From Pontederia crassipes (lineage: Eukaryota > Streptophyta > Magnoliopsida > Commelinales > Pontederiaceae): a stretch of 64,000 nucleotides of DNA. Under the pieces are notes generated by a model, which was not told the DNA's origin, ran no database searches, and saw nothing but the letters and a program-made list of their open reading frames with translations. The DNA is taken from positions 56,927,947-56,991,946 of the forward strand of contig CM060191.1 in assembly GCA_030549335.1 (NCBI GenBank), given 5' to 3'. Of this stretch, positions 62,667-64,000 are shown one piece after another (position 1 is the first letter of the stretch; every line of letters begins with the position of its first letter). The position numbers and the translations under genes are program-made.

Positions 62667-64000
62667 ATGGCTATCCGCGCAACCTTCTCCTGTTCAAGCT
62701 ACTTCGCTCAGTCCATCGCCGCTGCCGCGGGCCTTCGCTGCAACGCCGGTTCCAACTGCTTCAGTGGTGTATTCCATGAGTCCCCTGCCGGTCGCCATCT
62801 CCTATCCCTCTTCCCCAGCATCCATCGTGCCCCCATTTCCTCCCCCGACCATGACGGGCACGACGATTCCACGTCCGCCTCCCGCCATGGGCAATGCCCT
62901 CCCAGGCCGACCACGTCCGCCGCCTCCGCCTCGAAGGAATACGGAGCAACGGTTACGGTCGGCCTGCTATCCGTCTTCGCTCCCCGTTCCGGTTCAGCCT
63001 CTGGCAGCATCGTTGGAGCTTTTGCCATGTCGTCATCAGTGACGGCGGGGTTCAAGCCTTCGTCTTTCATCCCTTTCTTTCTGGCGTCCAAGTGGTTCCC
63101 TTGCAGCGACCTCCTCCCCGGGTCCAGTAGCAGTGGACCTGTTGACAAAGGAGGGACGGCTGCTGCTGCAACGGGGTCGACGTCGACGTATTCGATATTT
63201 CCTTCCGAGAGCAAGGGAGGAATGCCTCCAGCAATGGCTGCAAATGGGAACCCAGTGAAGGAGAGTTTGAGCTTGCGCTCCGTTCCAGCTATGGCTGCAG
63301 GTGGGAGCCGATCGAAGGGGAGCAGACTGAGGGAGAGCCCAAGCTCAGATTCTACGTCTGCAACCAATATGATCGGATGCATCGACGTGGATTGTTTGAA
63401 TGGAACCTCTTGCGAGAGGAGGAGCAGCTGGCTTTCACGGTTGATGGATTGCTGTTCAGATGACGCAAAGACTTTCTTGACTGCTGTGACTGTGCCGCTA
63501 CTTTACGGATCACGCCTGGCGCTGCCGAGATCGATCCCTTCAAGGTCGATGTATCCGACATTTGATGTGGGAGATCGGATTCTAGCTGAGAGGGTAAGAG
63601 CATCTTGACACTGTTTCCAGTTTCCTGTTCAAATGATTGTTTTTTTAATGTCTGGCTTCATGATTTCTTCGTTGAAATTTCAGGTGTCATATTTGTTCAG
63701 AGAGCCTGAGATCACTGACATTGTCATATTCAAGGCTCCTCCTATTCTTCAGGTAATATTGTTATTATTTTAATTATATTCTAAGTATTGTAATTTTCAC
63801 GTGTTGATTCTTGTACTTTTGCTGATGGAGTATCTCGGATTTCTTTCTCAGCAAATTGGTTTTAATCCCAACGATGTCTTCATAAAAAGAGTTGTGGCAA
63901 AGGCTGGGGATTATGTTGAAGTAAGCCTTTTGTTTCTGTTATATTGTTTTCTGGAGTTACTATTCAAATTTGTTGTGTAACTTACCCTCTTTTCATGAAC
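62667..64000 (+). CDS. TPP: Thylakoidal processing peptidase (type I signal peptidase), 3'-partial
   Basis: Three exons are visible (62667-63593, 63684-63752, 63852-63920), each ending in phase 0. Together they give the first 355 residues, and the gene continues beyond the window. The start ATG in the context TTCCATGGC begins a Ser/Ala-rich chloroplast transit region (MAIRATFSCSSYFAQSIAAA). A long low-complexity segment follows, then the membrane-anchor region DDAKTFLTAVTVPLLYGSRL. Next is signal-peptidase box B, IPSRSMYPTFDVGDRILAER, with catalytic Ser294. Exon 2 gives VSYLFREPEITDIVIFKAPP. Exon 3 gives FIKRVVAKAGDYVE with the catalytic Lys344 (box D). Family knowledge: these enzymes remove lumen-targeting peptides at the thylakoid membrane and some process envelope Toc75. 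The downstream box E and C-terminus are not in the window. Exon 1 is GC-rich, later exons AT-rich. Confidence 0.93.

Noticed and set aside
62461-63382. Overlapping open frames of 193 (+) and 224 (-) codons at the peptidase gene
   Set aside because: They overlap the TPP exon in other frames and have no domain. The TPP frame continues through two correctly spliced exons with catalytic motifs.

Overview
The window is nuclear DNA from a flowering plant, most likely a non-grass monocot. The plant assignment rests on GT-AG introns, plant-specific protein families (a Dof zinc finger, a plastid thylakoidal processing peptidase, a plant MOCOS-like protein) and dense retrotransposon and DNA-transposon debris. 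The monocot assignment is an inference from the GC-rich 5' ends of several genes, which fall to AT-rich 3' ends and introns. There is no bacterial or organellar gene organisation, and no CRISPR array, rRNA or tRNA gene was seen.

Five host genes are supported. From left to right they are: (1) a prolyl oligopeptidase (S9) family gene, nine exons visible on + (1709-5496), without its N-terminal exons; (2) an uninterrupted 942-codon gene on - (8080-10908) for a plant MOCOS-like PLP-fold protein; (3) a three-exon gene on + (47771-49521) for a small organelle-type protein resembling CCG-binding protein 1; (4) an intronless Dof transcription factor gene on + (52502-53212); (5) the first three exons of a thylakoidal processing peptidase gene on + (62667 to the window end). 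They do not form a pathway or cluster. They are gene islands between repeat blocks.

Most of the rest, especially 18.8-46 kb and 54-62 kb, is transposable elements, often nested. A truncated Ty1/copia element (about 19.2-23.1 kb, -) abuts a CACTA terminus. A non-autonomous CACTA element (28879-30558) sits in one target-site copy of a hAT-like element (30567-31788), which itself contains a 5'-truncated LINE. Next comes a degenerate copia element (31.8-33.7 kb, +). Its 3' LTR appears split by a gag-only LTR element (33692-42699, -). The left LTR of that element is in turn split by a CACTA-like insert carrying a further TIR element (35932-37391). A second copia element (43050 to about 46040, -) keeps both LTRs. 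In the right third there is a tandem duplication (53995-56543) in which only the first copy carries a Mutator-type MITE (54215-55082, 9-bp target-site duplication). A degenerate copia element (57.2-59.85 kb, +) follows, then a large foldback Mutator-type element (59857-61589, 9-bp target-site duplication), and a LINE-type RNase H relic just upstream of the peptidase gene.

The region between 12.3 and 18.8 kb is AT-rich and largely featureless, apart from a fourfold 110-bp tandem repeat. A perfect 50-bp palindrome lies at 51041-51090. I found no convincing new multi-gene system. The most interesting items are the apparent loss of catalytic residues in two enzyme-family proteins and several transposon structures whose insertion order can be read directly from target-site duplications.
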